From Antitrichia curtipendula (taxonomy: Eukaryota > Streptophyta > Bryopsida > Hypnales > Leucodontaceae): a stretch of DNA of 64,000 bases. The notes below the pieces were generated by a model that saw only the letters and a list, made by a program, of their open reading frames with translations, did no database searches and was not told the origin of the DNA. Every line of letters begins with the position of its first letter. Position 1 is the stretch's first letter. The translations under genes and the position numbers were made by a program. The stretch covers positions 11,966,001 to 12,030,000 of the forward strand of contig OX579641.1 in the NCBI GenBank assembly GCA_951230915.1, written 5' to 3'. Below, piece after piece: positions 1 through 13,300 of the stretch.

Positions 1-1428
1 GTTGGGAGTTATGTGTGAAAGAATGTGAAGAGTGTGTGGGAACGCTAGTAGAAAAGAAGAGAAGTTATAATCAAATCGGAGAGTATGATGTGATGATAAT
101 AGAATTTATAAAGTTAGATCAAGAGGAAATATCATAAAGAGTTTGAACTATAAAATAATTTTGTATAAGTTACAACGGTGATGTATTTATCAATCAAAGT
201 ATTATGAAATGTTTTTTTAATTAAGTGTGTGTAACGAGTGTGACGTATGTCTTGAGCAATTTGAGTTGGAAATAGATTCCTAATTAGAGCTAGAAACCAA
301 AGATCATTTTTTTATTGATATGAAATTTCCATTGATAACCCTGCCTTGGAACAAATTTATTATGCTAAAAGGATAATTTCTAAATTGGTCATTCTTCTCC
401 TTCAACAAGGGACTCATAAGTAGGGCATTTTCTACCACATATTTTCCCCGAACCCTCCAAAATCCTATCTTTATATATCCTCTGACTTTTTCTTTCATTC
501 TTATTTATGGTTTGTTCTCTAAACTTTCAACACTATGGATGAGAGCATGCAAAAGCTCATAGCACTTGATGATGCTATTTTATTGGTGTTTTACATAATC
601 TTGCAAGGAGAGTAGACAAATGTTGTGATTTTGAGTCTTGATAGTCTTGAGAGTTTAGGTATGAGAGAATGTAGTGTATGGAGTTTGAAAGGCATTTTGG
701 TTTTACAAATTGTTTGCTATTGATGTTCTATTACAACAAGATGTTTAAACAAAAAACTTGTGTTTTACGTACTATGTTAAATTTTTACGTGAGAAACTAA
801 GCCCATTTAAAAAAAACTAAATTGTAGAAAGATGATTTCAGTTGAATCAAGGGTTGCAATATTATTAGTTAGAATTGGTACATGGATGGGCAATGTGGAA
901 TTGGAAAAACATTTGAAATTGCACAAAATATGGTATCAAAGATTCAAAGATTGTGAGAGAGTTTTGCAAATTGATGAAAATGAATTTGCATAATGTTTTA
1001 GTTTGAGACACATAATGAAGCCAAATTTAAGGTTTTAGCAAAGGAGTTGGAATCATTGTACGGAATTTCAAACTATTGCATCTATGTTTGTGAACTTTGG
1101 AGATGCAACATATCCCTATTTATAACAATTTTTTAATTGAAAGTGATGAGGTCAAAAAAGATAAGGGAGTATAGAAGCGTACCATGTGTCTCAAATTTCA
1201 AACCACTTTCTCGTATTTGAGAGGAAATAGAAGAAGTGTGACTACCTTCATTGACTTAATTGTTTGAGTACTTTGGGAGAAACTTTGAGAGAGAGATTTG
1301 ACTTGTTTAATGATCATTTTTTGAGTTAATTTTGTTTTGGGTGGTGTTCAATTTAAAAACTTAAAAGGCTTCCTAGTGTGTATAGAGAAGTTTTTAGGTA
1401 CCATGAGGGAGATTTTGATTGAAAAAAG
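1..1428. other. AT-rich intergenic DNA, nothing recognised
   Basis: No open frame with recognisable protein similarity and no clear terminal repeats were seen. Short frames are interrupted. It may be the decayed upstream flank of the transposase relics that follow. Confidence 0.5.
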
Positions 1429-1743
1429 TTGAACTTGGTTTCTTTATTGAAGAAGAACATGAACAATAGAAAAGTGGCGCAAGCTATTGGTTTGTCACAG
1501 TGCATTGTAAATAGGATTAGGAAAAAACATTGTGAGAACATTAACATGCCAATAGTAAGGCATCCAAAGGCTTTGATGCATTATGAAAAGCGATACGCAA
1601 TGCATTTGATTACTATAGGTGGGATCAATAGTGCATTAGAGGTAACAAGAGAATTAAAAAGTGTATTGGGAGTTGATTTAAAAAATAATAATAACAAACA
1701 CCTTGAAAAAAATAAATTTAAAGGCATTTTCTATGGTTTCTAA
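1429..1743 (+). pseudogene. Tc1/mariner-type transposase, N-terminal HTH fragment
   Basis: This 104-residue frame resembles the DNA-binding end of Tc1-like transposases. Residues about 13-32 form a helix-turn-helix (KVAQAIGLSQCIVNRIRKKH). Residues about 52-80 follow the second, paired-like helix bundle (RYAMHLITIGG..SALEVTREL), and a KGIF motif lies near the end. The frame stops before the DDE/D catalytic domain, and none was seen downstream, so this is a remnant. No flanking inverted repeats were identified. The assignment rests on pattern similarity to the Tc1 family read by eye. Confidence 0.6.
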
Positions 1744-1809
1744 TTTAGCTTTGTTTGCCAAAAATGTGAAAGCAAGGTTAGAATTTGCTTGATTGTTCAA
1801 AAAATTAAG

Positions 1810-1828
1810 TCTCTCTTTCTCTCTCTCT

Positions 1829-1878
<50 letters not shown>
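1810..1878. repeat. Compound microsatellite (CT)n-(CA)n-(TA)n
   Basis: A pyrimidine CT run passes into about nine CA units and then about sixteen TA units without interruption. Simple sequence repeat; no gene content. Confidence 0.95.
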
Positions 1879-1880
<2 letters not shown>

Positions 1881-2119
1881 AATTTTGGAGTGCTATATTT
1901 TACAATCTATAAATAAATTTTATTTTTTTCTATATAGATGTTGTTACTTTGTGCTTTATAAATTTTGTGAACAAAGTTTTTGTATTTGATCATTTGATTT
2001 TATAACATTCCCAATAGTTTGAGTTATCGTCAATGGATCTCATATTCCTAAACTAACTCCACTTAGTAGCTAGTAGAAAAAATTACTGCCATTGAAAATA
2101 ATTTCAATACTGTGTTGTT

Positions 2120-2700
2120 GCGACTTACAAGGCATTGTAGATGTCAATTGCATGTTTTAGGATTATGAATTTGAATGGACTGAGAGTCTTCACGATTTAA
2201 CTCTTTTTCAGCAAAAAATGTAAGGAGAGTATGTATGGAAGGAAATATTTTTTATATAAATTAATTGGAGGTGTAGCCTATCCAATTAGGCTTTGGAAGT
2301 AGTGCCCTTCAAGGGTAGCAAAGAAGGATTGAAGTTGTACAAGGTAAATTGGAAACTCATACAATCTTCTACTTCAATAAATGTAGAACATGCATTTGGA
2401 ATTTTGAAGTGCAAGTGGAGGGATATAATTAAGAGGGCAAATGTACCTATTTGAATGTTGGACTTGGACATTATTTTTACTTGCATAATTTTGTACAATT
2501 TGTGCATCATCACACAAGACAAGTTTGGCTCATAGAGGATTGAAGATGCTTAGAAGGACATGATGAAGTGGATCGAAGATGAAGCATTAGTAGGAGGCCA
2601 AGTCCTACAAAATGAACATGAAGCAATTTATCAGATAAGTTCTAGAATTCAAAAATTTGCCATTAGGATTAATGATGAGAATGAACATTAGAAAGCGGGA
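2120..2700 (+). pseudogene. PIF/Harbinger-type transposase relic (DDE_Tnp_4)
   Basis: Joining frames across stops and shifts shows the order of a Harbinger nuclease. First comes a QGIVDVN motif near 2131 (first catalytic Asp region). Then a WTESLHD motif near 2175, a GGVAYPI motif near 2265 (normally GD.AYPL) followed by a stop, and VEHAFGILKCKW near 2391 with the catalytic-Glu helix. A C-terminal helix with IILYNLC lies near 2490. Several in-frame stops and at least one frameshift make it non-functional. It lies downstream of the Tc1 fragment but is a different superfamily, so the two are separate insertions. Confidence 0.7.
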
Positions 2701-4007
2701 TCTTCTTTATTAAGTAAAATGAAAAAAGGTGACAATTTGTTTTGTGAGGCAACAAAAAGTTATAAAGCAATTATCAAAGTATTATGGCAATTTAAACTTG
2801 AAAAGAATATATAATAGAATTTATAGATTTGGATGTAATGAATACTAAACAAAAGCAGCTAAATTTTTTAAATATTTTTGCCATATATCTTCCCATGTTT
2901 ATTAATATAATTGTATTTTTTTGAAAAGTTGTCAAGAAATTAGAGGAATTAGTGACTACTTGCTTCAAAATCCCTTGCAATTTAATGTGAAATTTCTTTT
3001 TTTTCTCAATTGGCTTGACTTTATGAACTTTTGATGATGTTCCTTGATTTGTGAATTTAAAGGCTTCAAATTTTATAGTTGCTTGGTCTTTGTTGTTGTC
3101 CTCATCACCTCTGTAGCACTTGTATATATTGAGTTCCAAATGTTCAATTTATCAAAGAATTTGCACTATTGTTTGTGATTGGTCCATGAATTTTTATTTT
3201 TATTTTGTCATTTTTGTATTCTTTATACAATAACTATAAGCAGTTGAAGTTGTGAAATGGCTCCAACCATTCTAGCTTGAACCTTCATTTTATGGTGTAA
3301 AACCATTTTCCAAGGATTTCTCAATTTCAACCAATTTCAAACTTCAAAACCTTGTCCCCCTTATTTTTTGATTTGGTGTATAATGGGCAAAAATGATATA
3401 TCCACAAAGCTCTTGCAAAGCTACACAACCTCAAAAAATCTTTAAAAAATTCACTTCAAATTGAGACAATAGGAACCTACCTGGACCCAAATTGTCCCCC
3501 GAGGGGACAAGCGGGGCTTTAGGGGTTAACTTCCAAGTGTATATGTAAACTAGTGTGTCATGATAATTACTACCATATAATGTTCAAAGTTTTCATACAC
3601 AAATAATTATTAAGGTGGCTTTAAAGTGCCTTGATTGCTTTTGGGCTCAAAACTATAACTAGGATTGATCCCAAATCCACCAGAAATGTAACCCCAAATT
3701 GTAAAGCCTCTCCTATCTAACTTTTCAGATATTAACCATGAAAGGACCAATCTATTATTTTTAGCAACATAGCGGTTTTGGGCAGGTACTTGTGACTCAA
3801 AATTTGCATATTTTAGGCCCAAATTTCAATAGAAGTTGTGGAAAAAGAATATCTTTCATGTGAATAAAATTTTATGACATTTGGAAATTCGAGTAAAAAA
3901 TTATGGCCTAATATGTTAATTTTTTTCACCTAGCGGGAAGTCCGAGCAGATTTTGAAATATCGTCTTTTTTATGAACAAAAATTTAAAATTGTTTTTTTA
4001 GATTTAT
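2701..4007. other. Intergenic AT-rich DNA with a TTAA-type repeat end near 3520
   Basis: A 115-codon minus-strand frame (2792-3139) was seen but resembles nothing I know. Near 3520-3532 the text GGGGCTTTAGGGGTTAA matches the right terminus of the TTAA-bounded repeat family described at 21085-21671. No matching left end was found close by. Confidence 0.4.
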
Positions 4008-5991
4008 CACTAGTAGAAAAATCTACAACCAAAACAACCAAAAACTGTTGTTTGCACATGTTGTTTCAGTTGCGTTGTTTTGGACAAAAATCAACTAAAA
4101 TATGTTGATTTCTTCTGTTGTTTTGGACAAATCCGGAAAAAAAATTTAATATTTTAATTTTTTAATCCTTTTTATTTATTGCCCAAGTTTTTTGGACAGC
4201 TGAAAAACTATTTTTAAATAAAAATTGCCACATAGGCAACCCCACCACACGGATGGGGTCTCATCCATAAAGATTGAACCTTGGACCTTGTGGTGGAGGT
4301 CCAAGGGGTCATTCATTACACCATGCAAATCTTTGAATGTTGAAGTTATTAGTAGGATTTTATTTAACTAGTTTTCTAATAATTTCTTGTTTGCTTTGTT
4401 AAATCAATAGACTTTGGAGGCCATTTTGGCATAATAAGTTATCTTTTAAAAAAATGTTTGTACTAAGAAAAGTTTTAAAATCAAACTAAATTTCATCTCC
4501 AAAAATGCGTTTGAAATTTCAAGTCTCCAATAAAAAGTTATAGACAAAATTCAGAGAGGATGTTTGAAAAAGTAAAAAATAATGGCCTTTTCAATCCCTC
4601 TCTGAATTTTGTCTATAACTTTTTATTGGAGACTTGAAATTTCAAACGGATTTTTAGAGATGAAATTTAGTTTGATTTTAAAACTTTTCTTAATCCAAAG
4701 ATTAAAAAATTAAAATTTACTATGCCAAAATGGCCTCCAAAGTCTGCTGAGTTAAAAAATGACACCGAATTGTGAATGAATTCAAAAAAATTCCATTGTA
4801 TAGTACCCTCCAAGAAGTCTTGCAACCACACTATAAAGTCTAATAAAAAATTTGTACAACAAATTTCTCAAAATTATAATTAGGCTTTGTAAACCAATTA
4901 AACCATCATGCTCAAGCACACAGATATAGTCATAATATAAGGGTCAATTGGTAAAATATAATTACAACTTAAAAATTTCTATTTAATAAAATTTGGGAAG
5001 GCAACACCTTGACATTGATTTTTTTCTAGTATAAAATTTTCTTATGTAATGTGCATTATGTAATTTTCTTATGTAACGTGCATTTTTTCACAAAGTAAGA
5101 TGAGCACATTGATGTGTCTAAAATATTTTTACAATACAATTTGAAAAGTTCATTAACAATATTTTTCAATCAATTATTATGTAACACAATGAAAAGCACA
5201 CAAAATAACTTACCAAAAATAGGATATTTAAAAAAATAAAAAAATAAAATTGTATATTGATCAAGATTTTATAAAATAATGAATTTAATAAATAATTTTG
5301 ATAGTTCATTCTTAAAATGATAGTATATTCTTCATGCCATTCAACAATCTATATAAGGGATAAAAAAAAAGGCAAATGGTATTACAAAGAATGAATAATT
5401 AAAAGATAAAATATAGGCAATTGCAATCTTCATATTTTAAGATTTCCACAAGATTTTTGAAATTACATTAGTAATTGTATCATTTGATGTTTGGTCTTTT
5501 TCTAAATTCTAAATTGTTCTTCATCAAATCTTTAGCACCCAAATGCCTAAGGTTTTTTTTCAGTTTCTTGGAGTTTGTTCTATATTGAACAAAAAGACAA
5601 TATTTTGATAAATTTCATCAATATTTTTTGAATAGAAATCGTGCAAATTCAAATTAGACATAATATAGATCAAATTGAAAAAGAAAACACAACAATACCA
5701 CTTATAGATTGAAAGGTTATATTGTTTGATAGAAAAAAATTAAAATAGAATTATGCAAATAGAATTAGATTCCAAAAGGTTCCAAAAGATTTTGGAAGAT
5801 TCCAAAAAGATTCTATATTCCCTAAAATTCTGTTGATTCGGTCATTGTACTACTCAAATCAACAGAAATTAAGCCTCATTATGTTGTTTTTCACAAAAAG
5901 TTCACAAATAAGTAAAAATGGTCATTCCAATGTTTCAAATAACAAAAATCAGTTGATTTTTTGTTGTTTTGGTCATGATTTTTTAGTATTG
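4008..5991. mobile_element. Non-autonomous CACTA-like element
   Basis: The left end reads CACTAGTAGAAAAATCTACA, close to the plant CACTA terminus, and continues into ACCAAAACAACC. The right end, reverse-complemented, reads CAATACTAAAAAATCATGAC and then also ACCAAAACAAC. Both are flanked by TAT (4005-4007 and 5992-5994), a possible 3-bp target duplication. Subterminal copies of GTTGTTTTGGACAAA lie near 4070-4135. No transposase frame is present, so the element is non-autonomous. The right terminal base pattern is imperfect, so exact limits are uncertain. Confidence 0.5.
4402..4752. repeat. Long near-perfect hairpin inside the CACTA-like element
   Basis: Positions 4466-4559 and 4597-4691 are reverse complements with two mismatches over about 95 bases, around a loop of about 37 bases. 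Outer blocks 4411-4432 and 4722-4743 are a perfect 22-base inverted match. If transcribed it would fold into one long double-stranded stem. Confidence 0.9.
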
Positions 5992-8900
5992 TATACATAT
6001 GTATGTGGAAAGCTTTGAATCATTCCATTTCAATCAATGAGCCCAAAGTTATAAGGAATTTTAGTTTGCATGCAATTATGGATTCTCTACTCTAAAATAA
6101 ACTTTGAAGTCATTTATTTCATTCAATTTTCAATATTTTTGGAATAAAATAAAAGTTTAGGATGTAGAATGTTTATTACAACATTTCGACAACTGGAATT
6201 GGCATTTTTCAATTCCATAATTAACTTCTTAACAATTTAGTGTTTTGAGCCATTCTCTACTTCTTTCTACTTACTATTTTTTTCCTATATGTTGGGCAAT
6301 TCCAAATGATCTGAATTTTTTTCTAGTATGTAGACAAGTTGCCTTGAAGAATAAATCCAAAGAGTAACCACCATTTTAGATATTTTTTCATATAAATGTG
6401 ACCTTGTAAAGTGCAGCTGCTCGTTTTTTCGCAAGGACCAAAAAAGGATTTTTATCAATTCAAACACTAATATATTGCAATCCACATTGTGAAAAATTTT
6501 GAAAAATTTTCCACAACTTTTCAAACTAGTGTACTACAAGATCCTACAGTTATATGTGTCCCAAAACAAGGTTTTTTCAAAAATTTAGTACTCATGCTCA
6601 AAATGGCAGTTCAGTTTCAATGTTTTGGAGGAAAACATAGTCAAGGAACTTAAGGTGTTAAGAAGAAATGAAATGAGAGTGATTTTACCTCATGCCTCAT
6701 TTGAACATATTAAGTAGAAAAATTTCAAACTAAGATTAGCTAAGAAAACATGGGTGATCAAGTTTTATTTCAACTCCAAAAATTCTTTGGTGATTTGGAT
6801 CCTTCAATCAACGAAAAATTATGGACAAAATTCAAAGAGGGGCAAGTGGTACATTTAACCCTTTTAAGGACATTTTTGTTCCTTAAGGGGCAGCCTCAGA
6901 AATCTACTACAATGATTTCAAACTGGGCAAGTGATGTACTACACCGATCTCAAACAATGTTCATGAATGGCTTTGCTCTCAACTCTAAGGCCCTTGAGCT
7001 CGAGCACCCTCAACAAAACAACCACCCCAAACTATGATCAAGAGCACTATCCCCTCAAGGTAGCTCCCACAATTCCTGTTATTCCCGAGGGGCACAAAAT
7101 GTCCTCTAAGGTAGAGGGCTGTTAAAGCAACCCTTTAAGAGTTGATTGCATTTCTAGGGAAAGCTAAACTCCTTGAAAAAACTTTCAGTAAATTTTACTA
7201 GGAAGGAAAATGGAATTGGCATCTAATCCAAGTCATTTCATATTTTTTGGGGACCTTCGTGGAATTAGTTACAAATTTTTGAAGTTGAAATGCAGTGGTT
7301 TCTAAAAGCGACCCCCTCCTGAAATGTACAATGTTGGTACATTAAAGAAAGTAAAATGTACCTCTGTGTTAGAGGTCGCTTTTACAGACCCCTACCTTAA
7401 GGGTTAATTCCCCTCTCTCAATTGTGTCCACGATTGCATTTTGCTTGAAGAATTCAAATTGCTCTAATTTTTTCATGCACATCCCATCCCATCCCATCCC
7501 AATTACGTTAAGTTATGGACTCGCATCTTCCAACATTCCAAGTGCAAATATCTGCCCCTCCTTTTAGATATTTTCTGCATGATGCTCTACACAGTAACTT
7601 GTTCAGAATGGCAGACCATTTCCCATGAAGAAGCCCAGCGATTGGAGGAGCAGATCTCCGCGCACCAATAACTTTTGTCACTTAACTTACTTTGTGGTTT
7701 TGGGCCATTCATTTGGGTCCCTCAGGCAGAGCAATCAGATGATGCGTATCCGGCTATTATCCTTTGGTCAGAAAACAGAAAAAGTTAATTGCCCAATGAA
7801 CTTGCAAATGTTATAAGGTAAACATGATGCCTACTTATCAAGCAGATTTGCTATCTAGGTACCTTGGGAGAACTTATTTGTGAACTCAACATATATTTTT
7901 CAGAGATTAAGAAGTTTGAGAGAAGCCGTTTGCAAGTAGAATCAAGACATGCCGACAAGAAATGAATTTTATGGGATTTTTCAAAATTTGTTGGGACAAA
8001 ATTGGTAATAAAAGCATGACTAAGTGGACCCATACTAAGTTAAACCACATGCTGAATGTGTCCCCTCCCCAAGTGCATTAATTGTCATGATGCCAAAGAG
8101 TTGCTATGATTGTGGTAATGGGTGGGTGCTTGATGCAAATGGGAGGGTCCAGGAGATATCGAAATTTGGTGACTAAAAACAACATTGGGTTGGGTTGTTC
8201 TATGTAAGGATACCATGACATTTCCACCATATTTTAATAAATCTAGCTAGCAGTCCAATTGGAAAGAAGTTGGAGAGTTGTCTTTTTTTAAAATTTATTC
8301 TTTTTACGGAAAGCCATGGAATAAGAATGTTGACCAATAGATGAGAAAATGAAAAATGCAAAGTTTACATAGCAACACATTTTGTGCATGGTCGTGACCC
8401 TTTTTGAAATGCTCCAATTATCATCAACCCACAAAAATGCTCAAACAAGCAAGACCGCTCAGCTTCTTGAAGAGGACTCTGTATTGTCATAAATTAAAAT
8501 TCAAAATTTGTGTCCCAAATTTTTCAGACTACAAGTCATCTTTTCACCGATTGAAACTCATGAAAAAAAACATATATGGGCCTCAAATAGCTCCGTCTCC
8601 ACCAAAGTTTTTCTAGTGCTCAATCAAAACTTGTGCAGAGGAGTATCAAATAGTCCACCATACACTTCAAAAGGTTTAAAACAGTATCTATCAAGCACCA
8701 ATGCCTTGGGTGAATTTAGAAGTCACGGTGACAGACTATATGACTACTTTTCATCAAAGTAAAGGAAGTAAACTCCAATTTGATAATCCATCAATTCAGG
8801 TGCAAGGCAGTAATAAAGAAGCCATTAATGCTGCAAAAAACCGTAGCATTCCAGCATGTTTATTTCTGCAACACTCACCTGAAGAAGCACATGCACAAAC

Positions 8901-9013
8901 TAAATATATTGAGAGAGCTATGGCACATATTTCCTATTCAATCAATGTAACCTATGTCCTACATGAATCCATGGTTCACACAAGTTGTGTCCACTGCGTC
9001 ACAAGGCAATACT
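5992..9013. other. Intergenic DNA without a supported gene
   Basis: Several frames of 60-140 codons occur (for example 6750-7037 and 8701-9120), but none shows a recognisable domain or splice context. Fragments with CCCTTAAGG-like ends (near 6860, 7130, 7390) resemble TTAA-family termini. A small ATCCC tandem run is at 7480-7500. Confidence 0.4.
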
Positions 9014-9898
9014 GTACTGTACAGTACCCGGCAAGCACGAATCGTCCACTCCATTTTGTCAGTCAAAAGAAAATTGTAGAATGTATCATATGGTTAACAT
9101 TTTTCATCTTGCATAATTAACATTCACTTCTTATGCAATTCCGATCAAGCATAACAAATTTGAATTTCAGAAAATCAAAATTCTATTTTTGGTGAATTCT
9201 TTCATTAAATTTTAATGATTTTATACAATAATTCATTGAAAGATATAGATGATGAATTTTTTTAATTCAATTGCAGCAATATGTAGGAAATACCTACACG
9301 CACATCTTTCCTTCAATAGGCATTTCCAAAAACTTTTAGAATTTCCTCACAAAGGTTTCAAAGGTTGTCATGACAATGTCCAATTTTTGAAAAATAGATA
9401 TTTCTTTATTGTAATTAGATTTTGGCAAAACAACTATACATTCATGTTCGAATGTACAAAATTAGTAACAATATGAAGGTCAAATAGAAAAATCTAATTA
9501 CAATAAAGAAATATCTATTTTTCAAAAATTGGACATTGTCACAACAACCTTTGAAACCTTTGTGAGGAAATTCTAAAAGTTTTTGGAAATGCCTATTGAA
9601 GGAAAGATGTGCGTGTAAATGTTTCCTATATATTGTCGCAATTGAATTAAAAAAATTAATCACCAACGATTTTCAATGAATTATCATATAAAACTATGAA
9701 TTTTAAGTGAAATAATTCACTAAAAATGCAATTTTACTTTTTCAAAACCCAAATTTGGTATGCTTGATTGGAAGTGCGTAAGAATTGAATGTTGATCATG
9801 CAAGACAAAAAATGTCAATCATAATATATATTGTTCAAAGTTCTTTTGAATGGCAGAATGGGGTGGACGATTCAGAGTTGCCGGGTACTGTACAGTAC
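9014..9898. mobile_element. Foldback element with ~400-bp inverted arms
   Basis: The two halves are inverted copies of each other. Termini GTACTGTACAGTACCCGGCAA (9014-9034) and its exact reverse complement (9878-9898) bound the element. The inner arms (about 9250-9419 and 9488-9660) are the best conserved and surround a loop of about 70 bp. A palindromic 12-mer TACTGTACAGTA lies just outside CCCGG at both ends and could be either target duplication or terminus. No coding capacity. Confidence 0.85.
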
Positions 9899-10344
9899 TG
9901 TACAAGTCCTTGATCATCTTCACATTGTAATTTTTTCAATGTTTATTTCAAAGCCTGTCTCCTATGCTTACAAATTTCTGAATCTTTTCTTCTAAACTAC
10001 GACTTACCCTCAAGGGTTCTTATCTCAACTATCTTTTGTAGAACAATCAAGTTAAGAATCAACACTGCTGACCTAGTACACAAACATTCTACAACACACC
10101 TCGGGGCCTAACTACCTAATTCAAGGAAGAAATAGGGTATCCAAGATGCTCTACTCCTGACCTCTTTCTTTGGCACAAATCCTCACATCTTCAGTCCAAG
10201 AATTTAAGTGCTGGAAACTGAAGATGTGCTTAGGCAAGTGTAGTTACTGCCAACCACAATGAAAAGGGTGGGCGGTCGACACTGCTCTAGAATGCTCTGC
10301 AAAGGCATGTGTAGTGGTACAATGTGCGACTAACTTTTACTTAT
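9899..10344. other. 3' flank of the GT8 gene
   Basis: No gene recognised. GC rises toward the minus-strand gene that ends at 10345, so this probably holds its 3' untranslated region. No terminator-type motif can be assigned. Confidence 0.4.
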
Positions 10345-13300
10345 TTACAAAGTATCATCGTGTCTCAGAATTTCATCAGCAAGAGGATTGAGATACTCCC
10401 ACCAAAGCTTGGCACATTCCACCCCTTTGGCTCCACACCGTGAAACCACATCTGCCGAAGCCCCGACTGGCCTGACGCGTTTCCAAGGCTTGAATTTGCC
10501 ATTGAAGTGCAGAATCTTGGCAGCATCCGCTTCAAAAGAAATGAAGGGCTTCCGGTCTGGCTTGTGCTTGTACTTCTTCTCCAAATACTCACGCTCTCGC
10601 TCGCTGAACTCATTGCGTCCAAGCCCTCGGACATTCCACTGTGTGTCTAGCTTCTTATACTTCCCGTAAAGGGCTAGCAAGAAGGGTGGTTGCGAAAGTC
10701 CATACCTGAAAAACAACCCGCCCCAAAGAAATGAGTACTGCAGCACTATGTGTCCTCATTAACTACCGGCGTTCTATAGAGTATCGAAGGGCAACGAAGT
10801 CCTAGCCCAAGTAGAGTAGACTCTACTGTATACATAAAAACCAAAGGTAAATGAAATAACCTCTAGCAACCTCTTTTTTATAATTATTTTACAAGAACCT
10901 AAGCGGGACAGCCTATATGACCAATCATCCACTGAACCCTATCACAAACCCTACTCACTCTGATTAATGGGTTTATGATTAAATAGGGTCTTCAAAGAGC
11001 ACCCTGAAGCCGAAATCAGGGGTCTTCATCTGCAAGGGTCTTCAAAGCTCGGGCCTAGAGGAAGAAACCCTAGAGCCCTAGAGTATGCTGGGTTTCCGCC
11101 TCCGGATGATGCAAACTAGGCAAAAGATTGGACGCTCAAGTAACAGTTATTGCCAAGCTACAAGTATCATCTGATTTCTAGGCACACTTCCAAGATGCAA
11201 ACACTTCAAAAGGGATTAGTTTCTAAAAACCGTACTTGTAAAGTACTTCATCGGCATTCTGAAACTCGTCCATCCACCACAGAATAGCCTCCGTCACATT
11301 CTCTTTGATCCATTGTTTGGTGTCAATCACAAGCACACCTCTGTTGAACACACAAGCCTCAGGATTGATAGGCACATTAGGAACCCAGTCAGGCTTATCA
11401 GACCGTGCCTGGATCTTTGCCAGTTGGTCAAAATCAAAGTAAGTTTGGAGCTTTTGAGAACAGTCCTCCACTGCAGCAGCTGCCCTATCTTCGAGATCCG
11501 TCTGCATAAGCTCCTCAATGTTACCCTGCAGAATAGATAATCCAAACTCAGTGGTTCATTCAGTATGTCATAAGATGGAGCAGATAAGCATTAACCATGA
11601 TCACACCCAATTCAACCCCATCATGACTGAAAAATATCCATTTCAAGAATAGTGAATACGAGTTCCAATGAACATGAGATGATTTGTAACTTCTAAATTG
11701 TTTAACCACGATGTGCACAAACGGCCCAAAGCAGCTGCTTACATATCCACAAGAACCGAACCGAAATAAATCCTTTAGGAAGCTTCAAGGAAGGCAATAA
11801 AATGTATCAACAGGAGGAAGGAATTTATGTCTTAGGTTTTTCAGCAATAGAAATAAATTTTGCAAGTTAGTATGATCGACTATTAGTTTCCAAGGCGGAA
11901 CACCTATTTTTAGCTTGGACAGTTAAGGGTTAAGTAAATTCACAAGGAGGTTGGAGAATTAGTTGCACACCTTCACAACGATATCAGCATCTAGGTAGAT
12001 AAATTTGCCAACATCTGGGAAGTGGCGGGGCAGTAGGAAAGGTATAAAATTGTACACGCTCTGTAGCTCTGGTCTTGCCTTACTATTCTTCCGGAATGTA
12101 ATATGTTCCTCCATCTCTTTCAAGTCAATAGTTTCACTGTAAAATTTTAACAACCTCAGTCTCATATTAACAACAATGAATGGGCTTGAGATACAGAATC
12201 ACCATGAGCAAACCTGCGAAATTGACAAAGTCAGCACTGCAACTAGAGTTTCATGGAAGAGCATAATCACCTGACTATTTCAATCTTCGCATTCCTAAAG
12301 AAAGCAGCCAAATGCTTTGCCCTGAAGCGATGGCTTGGCGGCAACACCAGATGGAAGTGCAGGCGTTCGGGATGCCTATTTCCAAACCGACACCAGTAAG
12401 CTTCGTAACATTACGTCAAAGGAAATTTTAACCCTTAGAGAACCTAGGACTCATGGTTATAAAATGACAAATTCAAATGATCATATTGTGAAAACTATAG
12501 CTCAGATGGGGCCAAATTTATAACCACAAAATCAGTGAAGAACATTGTATGTATTGGGCGTCTTTGTTTGTTAGGGTTTAAGGAAATTGATAGTCAAGAG
12601 GTAAACCCTTAATGAATCGAGGTGACCGATCTAGTCACTAATGCATTGAAGTGCAACAAACTGGACCTTTGGGGGTTAATTTCTCTTGCATACAGAAATA
12701 CTGCATACCAACAGTTAGTCACTTTTTCTAGCACAACTTCGTCCTTGTTTCTTGACATAGTATTAAGACCTGCAGAATGAAGAGGATATTACACTCACAA
12801 GGCATTGGAGATGGTGGAATTCACGAGCACAGCCAGTGGCCGAAAGTCGCTTGCATCCGTGCTCACAAAGATGTGAACCACCTGCTCGCCAGCTTTCTTC
12901 AGGAAAGCCAGAGTATCTTCGTCGTGATTCTCTTCCTGCAACCATTGGTAACCTCTACAATGTCAGAAAGAGCAGGTGTGGGATTTGCTGTGCTTGCACC
13001 ACTGTTACATGGCCTCCGTTTGTTTCACCACCTCCACTGAATTCAAGCTCCTAAATACCTCCCTTTGCACAAGCCAAACTTTTGTGCTTCTTCTCTTCAC
13101 AATAACACTAGCCACAGACATGCCGACAAAGCTCCAGCGAACTCAAAGAAGGTAATGTACAAGTCGTACCGAACTAGAATAGTGATAGAAACACCATAAA
13201 CAGTCGTTCGATGCAAATGCTGTTGGCTTTCATAACCAACAAACTGAATAGCAATCTGAATTCATCATTCTAATTAAGGGGTACTAGTACTGGCGTGCAG

